From Granulicella sp. S156 (lineage in GTDB: Bacteria > Acidobacteriota > Terriglobia > Terriglobales > Acidobacteriaceae): a DNA stretch of 64,000 bases. The position numbers and the translations under genes are program-made. Shown here piece by piece: positions 26,108-34,835 of this stretch. Position 1 is the first letter of the stretch; every line of letters starts with the position of its first letter. The notes beneath the pieces are model-generated. The model worked only from the letters and a program-made list of their open reading frames with translations. It made no database searches and was not told the origin of the DNA. Where the stretch lies: the NCBI RefSeq assembly GCF_009766105.1, contig NZ_LMUH01000013.1:398346-462345 (forward strand). The letters are read 5' to 3'.

Positions 26108-27343
26108 TTAAGGCAGCTTTGCGATGAAGGCATTCATTTCGCGCAATACATCTTCTTCATTCGAGGAGAACACTTCATGCCGGGCATGCGGCAGGCGCAC
26201 CACGCGCGCGGACGGTACGCCAGCTTCGAACGCCTTCGCCTGTGCCTCGGTGCCGATAGGTCGATCCCCAGGATCAAGAGGCAGCGCATAGATGGCGAGA
26301 ATGGGAAGCGGAATGTGTGTGTACCTCTGTCGTCCTGCGTGAATTGCAGAAACGGCTGGGGGGATGTGGGGAGCGGCTTGCGCAAGCGCCGTCAGGAGTG
26401 CTGCGGGAGTCGCATCCAGTTCTTTCTGCCACTCCCGCAAAACCCTTTCCAGTCTTGGAAGATCGGTCTCCAACAACTCCTGAATCAGCGGTCGCGTATC
26501 TTGCAGAAACTTTGATTGCAGCTCTTCCATTTTCCGTTTCACTTCGATCAACTCAATCGCTAGGTCTCCAAGGGAGCTGTCGTAGTACGCGAACGACCAG
26601 GCAGCGTCCAGGTACACCAATCCTGCTACCTTGTCGGAATGGCGAGATCCCACAGAGCTGAGCTCCTGGCCCGCGATGGAATGTCCAACCAAAACCGGGC
26701 GATTCAGGTCTAATGCAGCCAGAACAGCGAGTACGTCATCCCCGAGCCGGTCGGCCGAGTAGCCGGTAAGTGGAACACTGGAGGCTCCGAACCCGCGCCG
26801 TGTGATGCCGTAGACATGGTAAGAAGGTGTCAGTCTGGCCGCAAACTTGGCGTATGAATGGGCGTCGGCGCCCAGGCCCGCCAACAGGACTACAGGCCGT
26901 CCCATGCCGCCCCAGTCGACCACTTCCAGCTTTACGCCCAGGTCCACTTCTATGAAGTGCACCTGGGTAGGCGTGGCTAACCAGGCAGATTCGCTAGTCG
27001 CGCGCTGCAGTTCGAGCGGCAGCGATTTGCCTTGGATCCAGGTTCCCGCGATCGCGTTCCCGTCGGGGCTGATTGTGCCCTCATACGCGCCGCGAATTGC
27101 ATTCACAGCAAACTTCAGAGAGCGGCCTTCCAGGGAAACGGCATTGATTGGGATCGGCTGAGTGGACTGATCGATGGAATATAACGTCGCTCTCCACGCA
27201 TCCCCATCGGACGCGCTCAGGCGTACGCCCAAACGAAGCTTCCTCTCGCCCAACGCTCCTTGCCAGTCTCCGGCAATATCCAGCCCTTCCTTGATGCCTC
27301 CCAATGGTGTCCCCGAGGGACCGGGTTGAAAATCGTCGATCAT
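26108..27343 (-). CDS. Alpha/beta hydrolase with N-terminal beta domain
   Basis: 411 residues. Residues about 20-120 form a beta-rich domain (GDWQGALGERKLRLGVRL, then DGNAIAGTWIQG) often seen before acidobacterial secreted hydrolases. Residues about 130-411 are an alpha/beta hydrolase: oxyanion segment VVLLAGLGADAHSY, nucleophile elbow VGHSIAGQE with the catalytic Ser, and a C-terminal His in HARHEVFSSNEED. The acid is probably in the LDPGDRP segment. It could be an esterase, lipase or epoxide hydrolase; the substrate is not predictable. The domain pair normally follows a signal peptide, but none is encoded here: an in-frame stop lies a short way upstream of the ATG at 27343. It may therefore have lost export or be cytoplasmic. 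Confidence 0.8.
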   Translation of the reverse strand: MIDDFQPGPSGTPLGGIKEGLDIAGDWQGALGERKLRLGVRLSASDGDAWRATLYSIDQSTQPIPINAVSLEGRSLKFAVNAIRGAYEGTISPDGNAIAGTWIQGKSLPLELQRATSESAWLATPTQVHFIEVDLGVKLEVVDWGGMGRPVVLLAGLGADAHSYAKFAARLTPSYHVYGITRRGFGASSVPLTGYSADRLGDDVLAVLAALDLNRPVLVGHSIAGQELSSVGSRHSDKVAGLVYLDAAWSFAYYDSSLGDLAIELIEVKRKMEELQSKFLQDTRPLIQELLETDLPRLERVLREWQKELDATPAALLTALAQAAPHIPPAVSAIHAGRQRYTHIPLPILAIYALPLDPGDRPIGTEAQAKAFEAGVPSARVVRLPHARHEVFSSNEEDVLREMNAFIAKLP

Positions 27344-27551
27344 TCGCCACCCCAGTCCGAATATATAAGACGAAAACTACACCACGGACCTCGATCTGTG
27401 TCACTGCTTCGGGATGTCTTCCACGTCCGAGCGGAGCGTAAGTCCTGATAACGCGCTACTCGCCAGCAACGGATACTGACGCGAAATCGACTTCACAGGA
27501 CATATCCATGGTCACTGATCGCAGTGATCCAGAATCCTCTCGCATGAGATT

Positions 27552-27884
27552 ATGCTTGGGCGTATGTACATCGTTATGGCTTCTCTGGTAACCGTATCTC
27601 TCCTTCTCTGGATTGTGTTCCGCTGGCATACGATCCAGCGCTGGCCACTCAAGCGACGGTTGATGCGTTCCGGCTTGAAACGAAACGCTATGATCGTTGA
27701 CGTACAGACACTCGGCTGGTTTCCGCACGGTGGTTCCAGATATCGCAGCGGAGCCGGCATGCAGCGAGTGACCAGGCGGGTATACTTTCGCGTCGAGGGC
27801 GACTTAGACGAAGTCTTGACGGATGAAATCCGTTGCGAGCTGCGCTCTGTTCCAAGGCAAGGAGACCACGTGCGGGCTAACTAG
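27552..27884 (+). CDS. Small single-pass membrane protein of unknown function
   Basis: 110 residues. A membrane helix at about 8-24 (VMASLVTVSLLLWIVF) is followed by basic residues (RWHTIQRWPLKRRL), so the soluble C-terminus is probably cytoplasmic. That part has a beta-rich look (KRNAMIVDVQTLGWFPHGG, then VYFRVEGDLDE) like the SH3-type domains of DUF3592-related membrane proteins, but the match is not firm. No neighbours in an operon: it diverges from the alpha/beta hydrolase across 208 bases and is followed by a broken gene on the other strand. Confidence 0.45.
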   Translation: MLGRMYIVMASLVTVSLLLWIVFRWHTIQRWPLKRRLMRSGLKRNAMIVDVQTLGWFPHGGSRYRSGAGMQRVTRRVYFRVEGDLDEVLTDEIRCELRSVPRQGDHVRAN

Positions 27885-28034
27885 ACCCGAATGATCCATT
27901 GTGTGCGATCGTCGTGCAGGACAGCTTCAGTGGTCCACCTATTGCGATAAACGATGACACTCGCTGATTTCGCACGGCTCCCTGGCCAAGCAAGTGACAT
28001 AGGTAATGACAAACGCTCTTCTCGTCATCGATCG

Positions 28035-28324
28035 TTACTGGCGAGCAACCGACCTGTCGGGATTCATCCTGGACCGGAGTAAGGCGTAAGCAATCAAGAG
28101 CACTGATGAGGCAGCCTCCGTACCGATTGTGAGCGTACAGCGCATCGGCATACTTCTCGCCTGAGGCATGACATAGTGCGCGAGCCCGCCAAAACCTAGT
28201 ACCCCATAGGTAACGAGCGCTATCCGAGTGTTTCTCCAATACACCAGGCAAGCCGCGAAGAACATACGATCCATGCCGTCAACACGACATTGCGTGTGAG
28301 CCACGCAGGTCCAGGGTAGACATT
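28035..28324 (-). pseudogene. Broken small multi-pass membrane protein gene
   Basis: The 3' frame encodes a convincing hydrophobic protein end (FFAACLVYWRNTRIALVTYG, VLGFGGLAHYV, SSVLLIAYALLRSR). Its apparent N-terminus is polar and out of character. The adjacent frame just upstream reads VYPGPAWLTRNVVLTAWIV and joins smoothly to FFAACLVYWRN if one base is restored near 28262-28268. No start codon is in frame with the upstream part, so a second lesion near the 5' end is likely. The family was not identified. It would follow the beta-lactamase-fold gene on the same strand. Confidence 0.5.
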
Positions 28325-28343
28325 GGTTGAGCTAGCGGTTATT

Positions 28344-30128
28344 TCACTTTGACAGAATATCGAGCGATTGTTCCGCGAGGCCGCCCGGATCCACCGCACC
28401 ATTGGAGAACACAATGACACCGATTCCTTTCTGGCGATTTATCAGTAGCATCGCCGTGTATCCGGCAACCGACCCGCCGTGCCCGAAGGTGACGTAGTTA
28501 TCGTGCTTGTCCACTTGAAAGCCCACACCGTAGCCGTCGGTTAGGTCGATGTTGGCAGGCACTATGATTTCTTTTTGAAAGCGATCCAGGCTGGAAGTCT
28601 TCAGGACGCTCGCTGGCCCCTGGCCCATTAGAAACGAGGCGAACCGCGCAAGGTCTCCTACGGTGGTGTAGGCGGCTCCATTCGGCACTTTATACCCACG
28701 CCCCTTTTCATTCTCGCGCGCGGGAGTCTCTGAATCCACCTCTCCGTTAGGTCCCATCACTGCATATCCCTTCGAAAGATGTGGCAGGATTTGAGAGTTC
28801 AATTCCAAAGCAGAGTGGGTCATACCCAGTGGTTCGAAGATGTGTTTTGGAACATATTCGAGATAGGATTCGCCAGCGGCCCGGGACAGCGCCGCGCCCA
28901 GGATCGCATATCCCATGTTGGAGTAGAAAAACTGTGTGCCCGGCTCGAACTGGTAACGCAGATGGGGCAGCGCAGCGATGAGCGTCTTCTCCCAATCGGC
29001 AACAGGGCCTGCTGTGGCCACTTCGATATCGTCAGGTTCGCGGTCCAATCCTGAGGTGTGGGTTGCGAGTTGGATCAATGTAATTGGCGGAGCATCCGGA
29101 AAGCGTCCCTGGACCGCTTTCATCTCCGGGAAGTATTTTTCCACCGGGTCGGAGAGGTGTACCTTTCCTGCCTCCACCAACTGTTCCAGCATCAGCGCGG
29201 TAAACATCTTGGTGATGGAGCCTAGACGGTATACGGTTTCGGCATCCGCCGGAATCTTTTTCTCCATATCGGCCTCGCCATAGCTCTTCGACCAGATAAG
29301 TTGTTTGCCGACAACTACGCCTGCTGTGACACTACCGATCGGATGTTTCGCAAACTCAGCTGCAATCTTGGAATCTACCTCCATTAATTGCGCATGCAGG
29401 CTCTCAGCCGTCGCCGTAATGGGTGGGAGATATTCGCTGGGACGGAAATTCGCACTCTCGATTTTCCCGTCCGCTTCCAGCCAGACCCTGTAATCAATCG
29501 AGCCCTTCTCAAAGTTGACTTGATAAATATCGGCGCCTCCCGGCCCCACTCCTTTAAAGAGCACGGACTGCAATACGCCCTTCTCAACAATCATCTGGTG
29601 GAGGTCCGGCAGTTGCTGGCGTGTTGCATCCGCCAGATCGGGAGACATCTTTTCGTAGTTCGGCTTTCCGGTTTGCAATGCCCCAACGAGCGTGCGTACT
29701 GCAGCCTCAGTACCGGGTGCTGCGGTTTGGTCCTTGAATCTCTTATCGAAGGCAGCCGCAGCCTCGGCTATCCTCTTTAAATCTTTGTCACTTAGCCGTT
29801 TTCCCGTGGTGTCTCGGCCATTCTGGTGCAGGATCACCTGGCTCGCCGGGCCCTTTTCATCTTTTGGAAATTCAATCTCGACACTGGTGCCCTTACGGGA
29901 AAACTTCGTCTCCGATTCGGGGATCAATGGAGCCTTCCCTTGACCAGGCATCTGCGAGATCAATTGTCCGTCTACGAGGGTGATTGTCATATTGAATCTC
30001 GGCGCGATCGCATAGGTGCCGACGTATTGAGAAAGGACTTCGGGAGAGACCGTGATCTCCTTGCGATCGGGGGACTGTGCCAGGCATGAGCCAGCCAGCA
30101 TGAGAAAGATCACAAAACGCTGCATCAT
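28344..30128 (-). CDS. Secreted serine beta-lactamase-fold hydrolase (class C / DUF3471 type)
   Basis: 594 residues from ATG 30128, just after GAGGAAAT and starting a signal peptide (MMQRFVIFLMLAGSCLAQ). Residues about 25-120 are a DUF3471-like beta domain, 130-235 a second small domain, and 245-594 a beta-lactamase fold. Catalytic motifs are SITK (Ser304, Lys307), YSN (Tyr402-Asn404) and HGG (FGHGGSVAGY) in place of KTG, the pattern of class C-like esterases and peptidases rather than true antibiotic resistance enzymes. It is the last intact gene after PadR and the S41 peptidase, 70 bases behind the latter, so it is probably co-transcribed. Substrate likely a D-amino-acid peptide or ester (inference). 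Confidence 0.88.
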   Translation of the reverse strand: MMQRFVIFLMLAGSCLAQSPDRKEITVSPEVLSQYVGTYAIAPRFNMTITLVDGQLISQMPGQGKAPLIPESETKFSRKGTSVEIEFPKDEKGPASQVILHQNGRDTTGKRLSDKDLKRIAEAAAAFDKRFKDQTAAPGTEAAVRTLVGALQTGKPNYEKMSPDLADATRQQLPDLHQMIVEKGVLQSVLFKGVGPGGADIYQVNFEKGSIDYRVWLEADGKIESANFRPSEYLPPITATAESLHAQLMEVDSKIAAEFAKHPIGSVTAGVVVGKQLIWSKSYGEADMEKKIPADAETVYRLGSITKMFTALMLEQLVEAGKVHLSDPVEKYFPEMKAVQGRFPDAPPITLIQLATHTSGLDREPDDIEVATAGPVADWEKTLIAALPHLRYQFEPGTQFFYSNMGYAILGAALSRAAGESYLEYVPKHIFEPLGMTHSALELNSQILPHLSKGYAVMGPNGEVDSETPARENEKGRGYKVPNGAAYTTVGDLARFASFLMGQGPASVLKTSSLDRFQKEIIVPANIDLTDGYGVGFQVDKHDNYVTFGHGGSVAGYTAMLLINRQKGIGVIVFSNGAVDPGGLAEQSLDILSK

Positions 30129-30198
30129 ATTTCCTCTTTTCTGTATTCGAAACAAAGGTAAGAGCGTGGGAGATGCGGTTCTTCGGTAGAGTGCAAAT

Positions 30199-31596
30199 CT
30201 AATGGTGTTGCAGATGTATCCCAGGTTCCTGGATCTGCGATTCCGCTCGTTGTGAGGCAATTTTGAGAGCTTCGGCTGCGGGTACCTTGATGTCAGGCTG
30301 AATTCCAATGGCTTCCCAATCGGCCTGGCCATAGGGATTGACTATGCGAGTTTCGGGGATAGCGATGGCGTAGTGATCGTCGATGCGATGATAAGCGCCG
30401 GCGTGGGCGCCACCAGCGGTGACCTCGCCGATGATGGTAGCTCGACTCAACATCCTCAGGTCGTAGGTGAACTGCTCGGCTGCAGATATAGTCGTGGACG
30501 AAGTGAGGATGTATACAGGCTTGTCGGCGAGTTTGCTGCCGGCAACCGGAGAGGCTGTCCAGGACTGGGGCGTTGGGAGTCTCCTGGGATCGAATATGTA
30601 TTTGGGGTGATCGAAGAGGTAGGAGGAGATGAGGGAGACCATCTCGGAGGTGCCGCCACGATTGTCGCGGAGGTCGAAGATAAGGGCATTGGCTTGGTTC
30701 AAAGACTCCATCGCAGCGGTCGCAGTGGGACCACAATCGATAGGATCGGGAAAGCCATCGAGCTTGAGATAGCCGACGTTGTGCGGCAGTATCTGGACTT
30801 TCCTGAAGAAGCAGTTTTCCTGTTGCAGGTCCGCCCGCATACGCGCGGAATCCACGCGCGATGGTTGCGGAAGAGGCGTTGCGTTATAGATGACCTGCAA
30901 ATGCGGGTCTTGGCTCACATCACGCATCTGAGCGGTAAGCAGTGCGGCGAATGCCTCATCGATGGCTGCAGCGTCGTCGCCACGATCCCGGTGTGCAACG
31001 AGGGCATCTGCCATTCGCTGTGCCACAACAGGATCAAAGTAGTGTTGCTTCAGATTCGCGATCACCGCACCCAATACCCTCTGGCGTTCGAGGTCCGAGG
31101 CCGGACTGGCGATGACACTTCCGCGATTGTGGCCGGGATGGCTCGAAGGTTTTCCTGTCGTGGCTTCAGAATCATCCGGGTCGTCGGGAGTTGTGTGGGC
31201 ATGGGGTTGCCTCGAAGGTGAGTGCGCAGCTTCTGCGCTTGCAATTCTCATCTTGCCAGTGTGGTTGAGTGACACCGCGATGAGGCTGTACGCGACGAGG
31301 GCAATCGCACAGGCAGATAAAAACGCCGTCGGTCGAATCGGTTCCTCTTCAAGGACCAGGAACATCGACGAACTCGCGGAGTTCGCAGCAGCGAAAGCAA
31401 GTTGTGGGTGCCTGTGCAGATGGGGAAGCGAGGTGGCAAGATCGCGGAAGATGTCTAGCCACAGCCGGGTTCTGCGGAAGAATCCGGTTTCCTCGCGAAG
31501 ACGGTCACGAAAGAGTTGCAGCGCATCTTCACCATGCGCTGCACGGAACGTTGAGGGATAGAGATAGAGCAGGAAGGCGTAGAGTTTTTCAGACAT
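30199..31596 (-). CDS. Membrane-anchored S41 peptidase with ADOP-type N-terminal prefix domain
   Basis: 465 residues from ATG 31596. Residues 1-65 match the prefix of acidobacterial ADOP permeases (LYAFLLYLYPSTFRAAHGED, RLWLDIFRDLATSLP), followed by a membrane helix at about 91-111 and a Ser/His/Pro-rich linker to 165. Then an S41 N-domain (LKQHYFDP, DPHLQVIYN) and the S41 protease core: GYLKLDGFP, FDLRDNRGGTSEM, TSSTTISAAEQF with nucleophile Ser371, and IGEVTAGGAHAG. This is the tricorn/IRBP-like branch without PDZ. The start overlaps the PadR stop by 8 bases, implying translational coupling. In ADOP genes the prefix precedes FtsX-type permease domains; here it is joined to a protease, an unusual architecture. 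It would cleave C-termini of periplasmic substrates. Confidence 0.85.
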   Translation of the reverse strand: MSEKLYAFLLYLYPSTFRAAHGEDALQLFRDRLREETGFFRRTRLWLDIFRDLATSLPHLHRHPQLAFAAANSASSSMFLVLEEEPIRPTAFLSACAIALVAYSLIAVSLNHTGKMRIASAEAAHSPSRQPHAHTTPDDPDDSEATTGKPSSHPGHNRGSVIASPASDLERQRVLGAVIANLKQHYFDPVVAQRMADALVAHRDRGDDAAAIDEAFAALLTAQMRDVSQDPHLQVIYNATPLPQPSRVDSARMRADLQQENCFFRKVQILPHNVGYLKLDGFPDPIDCGPTATAAMESLNQANALIFDLRDNRGGTSEMVSLISSYLFDHPKYIFDPRRLPTPQSWTASPVAGSKLADKPVYILTSSTTISAAEQFTYDLRMLSRATIIGEVTAGGAHAGAYHRIDDHYAIAIPETRIVNPYGQADWEAIGIQPDIKVPAAEALKIASQRAESQIQEPGIHLQHH

Positions 31597-31939
31597 GTTC
31601 CCCTCGCAAGATTTTCCTGGAACGCGCAACACGAAGAAGGTCAGCGAGACGGTCTGCTTCGGCGCAGGCAAGTTTACGTCCGGCTGAGGTGAGACGGTAG
31701 TAGCGTCGTCGCTCACTGTTGATGGAGGAGTCTTCGCGGGCCTCGAGTTCCACAATCAGTTCGGCTTCCAGAAGCGATCGGATGGAACTATAGAGAGTGC
31801 CGGGGCCCAGGCGCATGCGGCCGCCGGTCTGCTCGGCGATGCTGCGCATGATGGCATAGCCGTGAAGGTCTTCGCCGGCGAGAGCGAGAAGAATCTGAAA
31901 GGCGGCAGAGGGAAGAGGATCGAGTTTTTGCTTTGGCAT
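31589..31939 (-). CDS. PadR-family transcriptional regulator
   Basis: 116 residues. Typical short PadR winged helix: AAFQILLALAGEDLHGYAIM (about 11-30), the wing region RLGPGTLYSSIRSLLEAELI (about 42-61) and a recognition beta-hairpin with RRRYYRLTSAGRKLA (about 77-91). Such proteins repress the operon they begin and respond to small molecules or cell-envelope stress. The stop codon overlaps the start of the S41 peptidase gene, so the pair is translated together. A dyad just upstream of its own start is a likely autoregulatory site. Confidence 0.92.
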   Translation of the reverse strand: MPKQKLDPLPSAAFQILLALAGEDLHGYAIMRSIAEQTGGRMRLGPGTLYSSIRSLLEAELIVELEAREDSSINSERRRYYRLTSAGRKLACAEADRLADLLRVARSRKILRGEHV

Positions 31940-31944
31940 AGTCG

Positions 31945-31971
31945 ATGATCGGTATATCGATTTTCGATCAT
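31945..31971. promoter_or_regulatory. Candidate PadR operator
   Basis: Inverted repeat ATGATCG (31945-31951) and CGATCAT (31965-31971) with a 13-base spacer that itself contains TATATCGAT. It begins 6 bases before the PadR start codon, a position suited to autorepression. Confidence 0.5.
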
Positions 31972-32191
31972 AATGCCAGAAAACATCTGCTGTCCAGATA
32001 TTTTGGCGTATCGCTCAGAATTGTGGCTGGCACCCGCGCCGTGAAGGGGCTTTGGAGCGGGGGGAGCAGGAGCTTTTACCCCCTGAACCGACGGCATAAT
32101 TAGCCCTGTGATTCGAGGCCATGACGAAACTCACCAGTGTTCCAGTCCCGCCGGTTTGTCGGTTCACTGACGGCAAGCCGACCTATGTGGA

Positions 32192-33193
32192 CTAAAGGAC
32201 ATTGGCCTTTGACTCAATCTCTGTCGAGGAGACAGACGAGATTGCACGCTGCGGGTTGCGGGCGTTTTCCGTTGATGCTGCGTGTCGATCGTATTCATCC
32301 CGCTGCATTCGGGCATAGCGTGCCGGCGGCATGCCCACATGGCGTGCGAAGGCTACCGTGAATGTGCTGGCCGAGCTATAACCCACGCTCTCGGCAACTT
32401 GTTCGATGGCGAGTTTGCGTCCTCGTAATCGTTGCTTCGCCAGCGCCATCCGCCAAGCCAGGAGATACTCCATGGGCGGCACACCTACGGTGCGGGTAAA
32501 GCGCGCGAAGAAGGCCGAACGCGACAAAGCAGCATCGGTGGCGAGTTTGGGAACCGTCCAGGGATATGCGGGGCGTGCATGGATGGCGCGCAGTGCGGTC
32601 GCAAGGTGTTCGTCCGCCAGCCCTCGGGTCAAGCCGGGCGTGGATGCCGTATCCGTGCCGCACCGCAATGCCTCGATGAGCATTACCTCCAGCAGTCTCT
32701 GGAGCACAAGATCGCGTGCGGAACGCCGGGCGCGGCTCTCCTCGCCAATCAGCTGTAGCAGCAGAGCGAGCCGCGGTTCTCCGCGCGTGATGATGACTTG
32801 CGGTAGCAATGAGACGAGCAGATTGGCATCTGGAGAATCCAGGCTGCAGTGCCCGATCTGCATCCGCAACTGTGTGGGATCAGTGTGCTGGCCGACGCGA
32901 AAACATCCCGGGCTGACCTCGATTGGCTTTGTCGTCATTCCATCCGGCGGTGGGATCAGGCTCTCGTTGATGAGGTCGTGCATGGCGGGGACCAGCACGA
33001 AGTCCCCGGCCTCAAGCGTCATCGATTGACCATCCACGGTCGAGTTGCAGCAACCCTCCAGAATCGCGCAGTAGAAAGGCTCCCCGGTTCCCCCGCGGTG
33101 GATTCTCCATGTTCCAGCACACTCTACAAGCTTTGAAAAGCGGGCGGAAGGTTGGAGCAGCGTTACGACCTCTGCAAGAGGATCACTCGACAT
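32192..33193 (-). CDS. AraC-family regulator with cupin domain
   Basis: 333 residues. Residues about 10-190 are a cupin-type AraC-binding domain (WRIHRGGTGEPFYCAILEG, TLEAGDFVLVPA). The C-terminal 100 residues hold two HTH motifs (VPKLATDAALSRSAFFARFT and the second ending SVGYSSASTFTVAFARHVG) and the family end MPPARYARM. A 23-residue tail follows. It is divergent from an SDR dehydrogenase gene with about 100 bases between the starts, the usual arrangement for a regulator and its target. In related proteins this branch (AraC with cupin_6) often controls nearby SDR genes. Confidence 0.9.
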   Translation of the reverse strand: MSSDPLAEVVTLLQPSARFSKLVECAGTWRIHRGGTGEPFYCAILEGCCNSTVDGQSMTLEAGDFVLVPAMHDLINESLIPPPDGMTTKPIEVSPGCFRVGQHTDPTQLRMQIGHCSLDSPDANLLVSLLPQVIITRGEPRLALLLQLIGEESRARRSARDLVLQRLLEVMLIEALRCGTDTASTPGLTRGLADEHLATALRAIHARPAYPWTVPKLATDAALSRSAFFARFTRTVGVPPMEYLLAWRMALAKQRLRGRKLAIEQVAESVGYSSASTFTVAFARHVGMPPARYARMQRDEYDRHAASTENARNPQRAISSVSSTEIESKANVL

Positions 33194-33291
33194 AACAGGA
33201 CTATCGCAAAAGAATTAGCGACGGTCAACCATAGAAAGTCCTCGCAATGCGATCTATCTTCAATCCTGTGGGATCGCATCGGGAGGTGCTT

Positions 33292-34053
33292 ATGTCGAAG
33301 ATTCTTATCACCGGTTGCTCGTCCGGATTCGGGCTGGATGCTGCAAAATTCTTTCTCGATCGTGGCTGGGATGTGGTGGCGACCATGCGGAAGCCCAACG
33401 ACGAGTTGTTGCCTGAGTCCGATCGCCTGTGCATTTTGCCGCTCGATGTCACCGATTCTGCCAGCATCTCCCAGGCAGTAGCCGATGCTGGCACTATCGA
33501 TGTCCTGGTGAACAATGCGGGGTTCGCTGTACCCTCGCCGGTTGAACTTATCGATCTTAGCGCCGCGCGTTCTCTCTTCGAGACAAATACACTGGGTACG
33601 CTTGCGATGACCCAGGCGGTTCTTCCAGCATTCCGTGAGCGCCGGTCGGGCGTCATCATCAACGTCAGCTCGTCTACCACCCTTCGGCCGATGCCTTTGG
33701 TTGGCCTGTACCGGGCCAGCAAGGCTGCGGTGAATGCGTTCACCGAATCGCTTGCGTTGGAGATGAAGCCTTTCGGCGTACGTGTGCATCTGGTGCTGCC
33801 GGGGCGAGCGCCAGAGACGAAGTTCGGCCAAAATGCATCCCCGCACCTGCGCGGCCTCAATCATCCCGCGTATGCCCCGATGATCGAACGCTTTATGTCC
33901 AGCGTACGGGATTCGTCCGGCCCGGTTACTCGTTCGTCGGATGTTTCCGAAGTGATCTGGAAAATTGTGAGCGATCCGTCAGCGCCGGTTCGCATGGCAG
34001 CCGGAGCCGATGCGGAGGCTTGGATGGCGGAGACTCCTCAACAACAGGTGTAA
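33292..34053 (+). CDS. Short-chain dehydrogenase/reductase
   Basis: 253 residues from ATG 33292, preceded by GGGAGGT; the upstream in-frame ATG at 33247 has no ribosome site. Classical SDR: nucleotide-binding TGCSSGFG (about 7-14), NNAGF (about 77-81), catalytic Ser in NVSSSTTLRP and YRASK with catalytic Tyr/Lys (about 141-145). Acidic or neutral residues after beta-2 (ATMRKP) favour NADP. A cytoplasmic oxidoreductase of unknown substrate, probably regulated by the divergent AraC protein. Confidence 0.9.
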   Translation: MSKILITGCSSGFGLDAAKFFLDRGWDVVATMRKPNDELLPESDRLCILPLDVTDSASISQAVADAGTIDVLVNNAGFAVPSPVELIDLSAARSLFETNTLGTLAMTQAVLPAFRERRSGVIINVSSSTTLRPMPLVGLYRASKAAVNAFTESLALEMKPFGVRVHLVLPGRAPETKFGQNASPHLRGLNHPAYAPMIERFMSSVRDSSGPVTRSSDVSEVIWKIVSDPSAPVRMAAGADAEAWMAETPQQQV

Positions 34054-34229
34054 GTGTATGCGCGGGAATGAGCACACTCACGCGTATACAAGCCGCAGGT
34101 AAGAGCTTCTTCAATAGCGGGTTTGGCTACCTAACAAAGTGCAACGCGGAGAATGACTTTGATAGATCCAGATAAATGCGCTTAGCGGGACGAATTCGCA
34201 CCTGTGGGCAAAATAAGCTGAACGCTCAC

Positions 34230-34340
34230 CTATACGGCGAGGAGCGCGTTGATGTCGGCTTCGAAGAGCAATGGATCTACAACTCCAGCATGGCTGATCG
34301 CGATCCGACCCTCACGGTCGACAAGAACGGTCACAGGCAT
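34230..34340 (-). pseudogene. 3' remnant of a thioredoxin-fold (redoxin/TlpA-like) gene
   Basis: A 36-codon open stretch starts at ATG 34340 and ends at TAG 34230. It reads MPVTVLVDREGRIAISHAG then a helix VVDPLLFEADINALLAV, which is the C-terminal strand-strand-helix of TlpA/peroxiredoxin proteins, including the cis-Pro segment. The N-terminal two thirds, with the CxxC, are missing and replaced by the DUF4267 gene, whose stop lies 3 bases before this ATG. It is probably a deletion remnant. The surrounding gap 34054-34343 holds nothing else I can support. Confidence 0.6.
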
Positions 34341-34343
34341 TTC

Positions 34344-34724
34344 TCAAATGGCATGGATCAACAAGAGGCCGACGACAAGCATCACCACGCAGGTTAAGCC
34401 ATGAATGGAGAACGCTGCCGACTTCGACCCGCCCGACCCCAGGATGATTGACATGTCGCCAAGAGGGATGATGGCAAAAGCGATTAGAGCTATGCCTACG
34501 GACCGCCTGTCTCCGGTCAGCATCATGGTCAGCACGAGTAATCCAGATGCGACGTCCCGAATTCCTTTAAGACGTAGCCAGGCACGAGTGTCTGCATCGG
34601 GTGCAGGCGGCTTAAGACCAAATGATCCTGAGATTCGTTCAGGAGATACGAGGTAGGAGCAACCGATAATTGTGACCCCCACAGCGATGAGAGCAGCTAT
34701 AGAAAGCGGTATAGCGTTATGCAT
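34344..34724 (-). CDS. DUF4267 membrane protein
   Basis: 126 residues with four predicted membrane helices (about 5-27, 56-75, 77-95 and 104-124). The DUF4267 pattern is visible: YLVSPERISGSFGL, then WLRLKGIRDVASGLLVL. Function of the family is unknown; members are small inner-membrane proteins frequently paired with TetR regulators. Here a TetR gene is divergent, with repeated TAGCnnCGCTA motifs in the 111-base promoter region between them. AAGGA lies before the ATG. Confidence 0.85.
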   Translation of the reverse strand: MHNAIPLSIAALIAVGVTIIGCSYLVSPERISGSFGLKPPAPDADTRAWLRLKGIRDVASGLLVLTMMLTGDRRSVGIALIAFAIIPLGDMSIILGSGGSKSAAFSIHGLTCVVMLVVGLLLIHAI

Positions 34725-34829
34725 AAGTTATATCCTTATTATAAAATCTAGCAACGCTATATTTGATGCAAAGCATTCGGAAAAGTTTCACCGTCCGCCA
34801 AGGGGTGATTTCTAGCGGCGCTATACTTG
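34710..34829. promoter_or_regulatory. Repeated TetR operator-like motifs in divergent promoter
   Basis: TCTAGCAACGCTATATTTG (34747-34765) and TCTAGCGGCGCTATACTTG (34811-34829) are 16/19 identical direct repeats 64 bases apart, each containing the dyad TAGCnnCGCTA. A third, inverted copy of the half AACGCTATA lies at 34710-34718 inside the start of the DUF4267 gene. The second overlaps TATACT, which is 8 bases from the TetR ATG. Confidence 0.55.
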
Positions 34830-34835
34830 CTATCG

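Noticed and set aside
28344-30128. True beta-lactamase resistance gene
   Set aside because: The third motif is HGG rather than KTG, and two extra N-terminal domains are present; this fits esterase or peptidase members.
30373-31221. 282-codon plus-strand frame
   Set aside because: Antisense to the S41 peptidase, whose Ser371 motif and membrane helix are clear; composition is Gly/Arg-rich with no motif.
34176-34397. 73-codon plus-strand frame
   Set aside because: Polar, motif-free, and antisense to the redoxin remnant and DUF4267 end.
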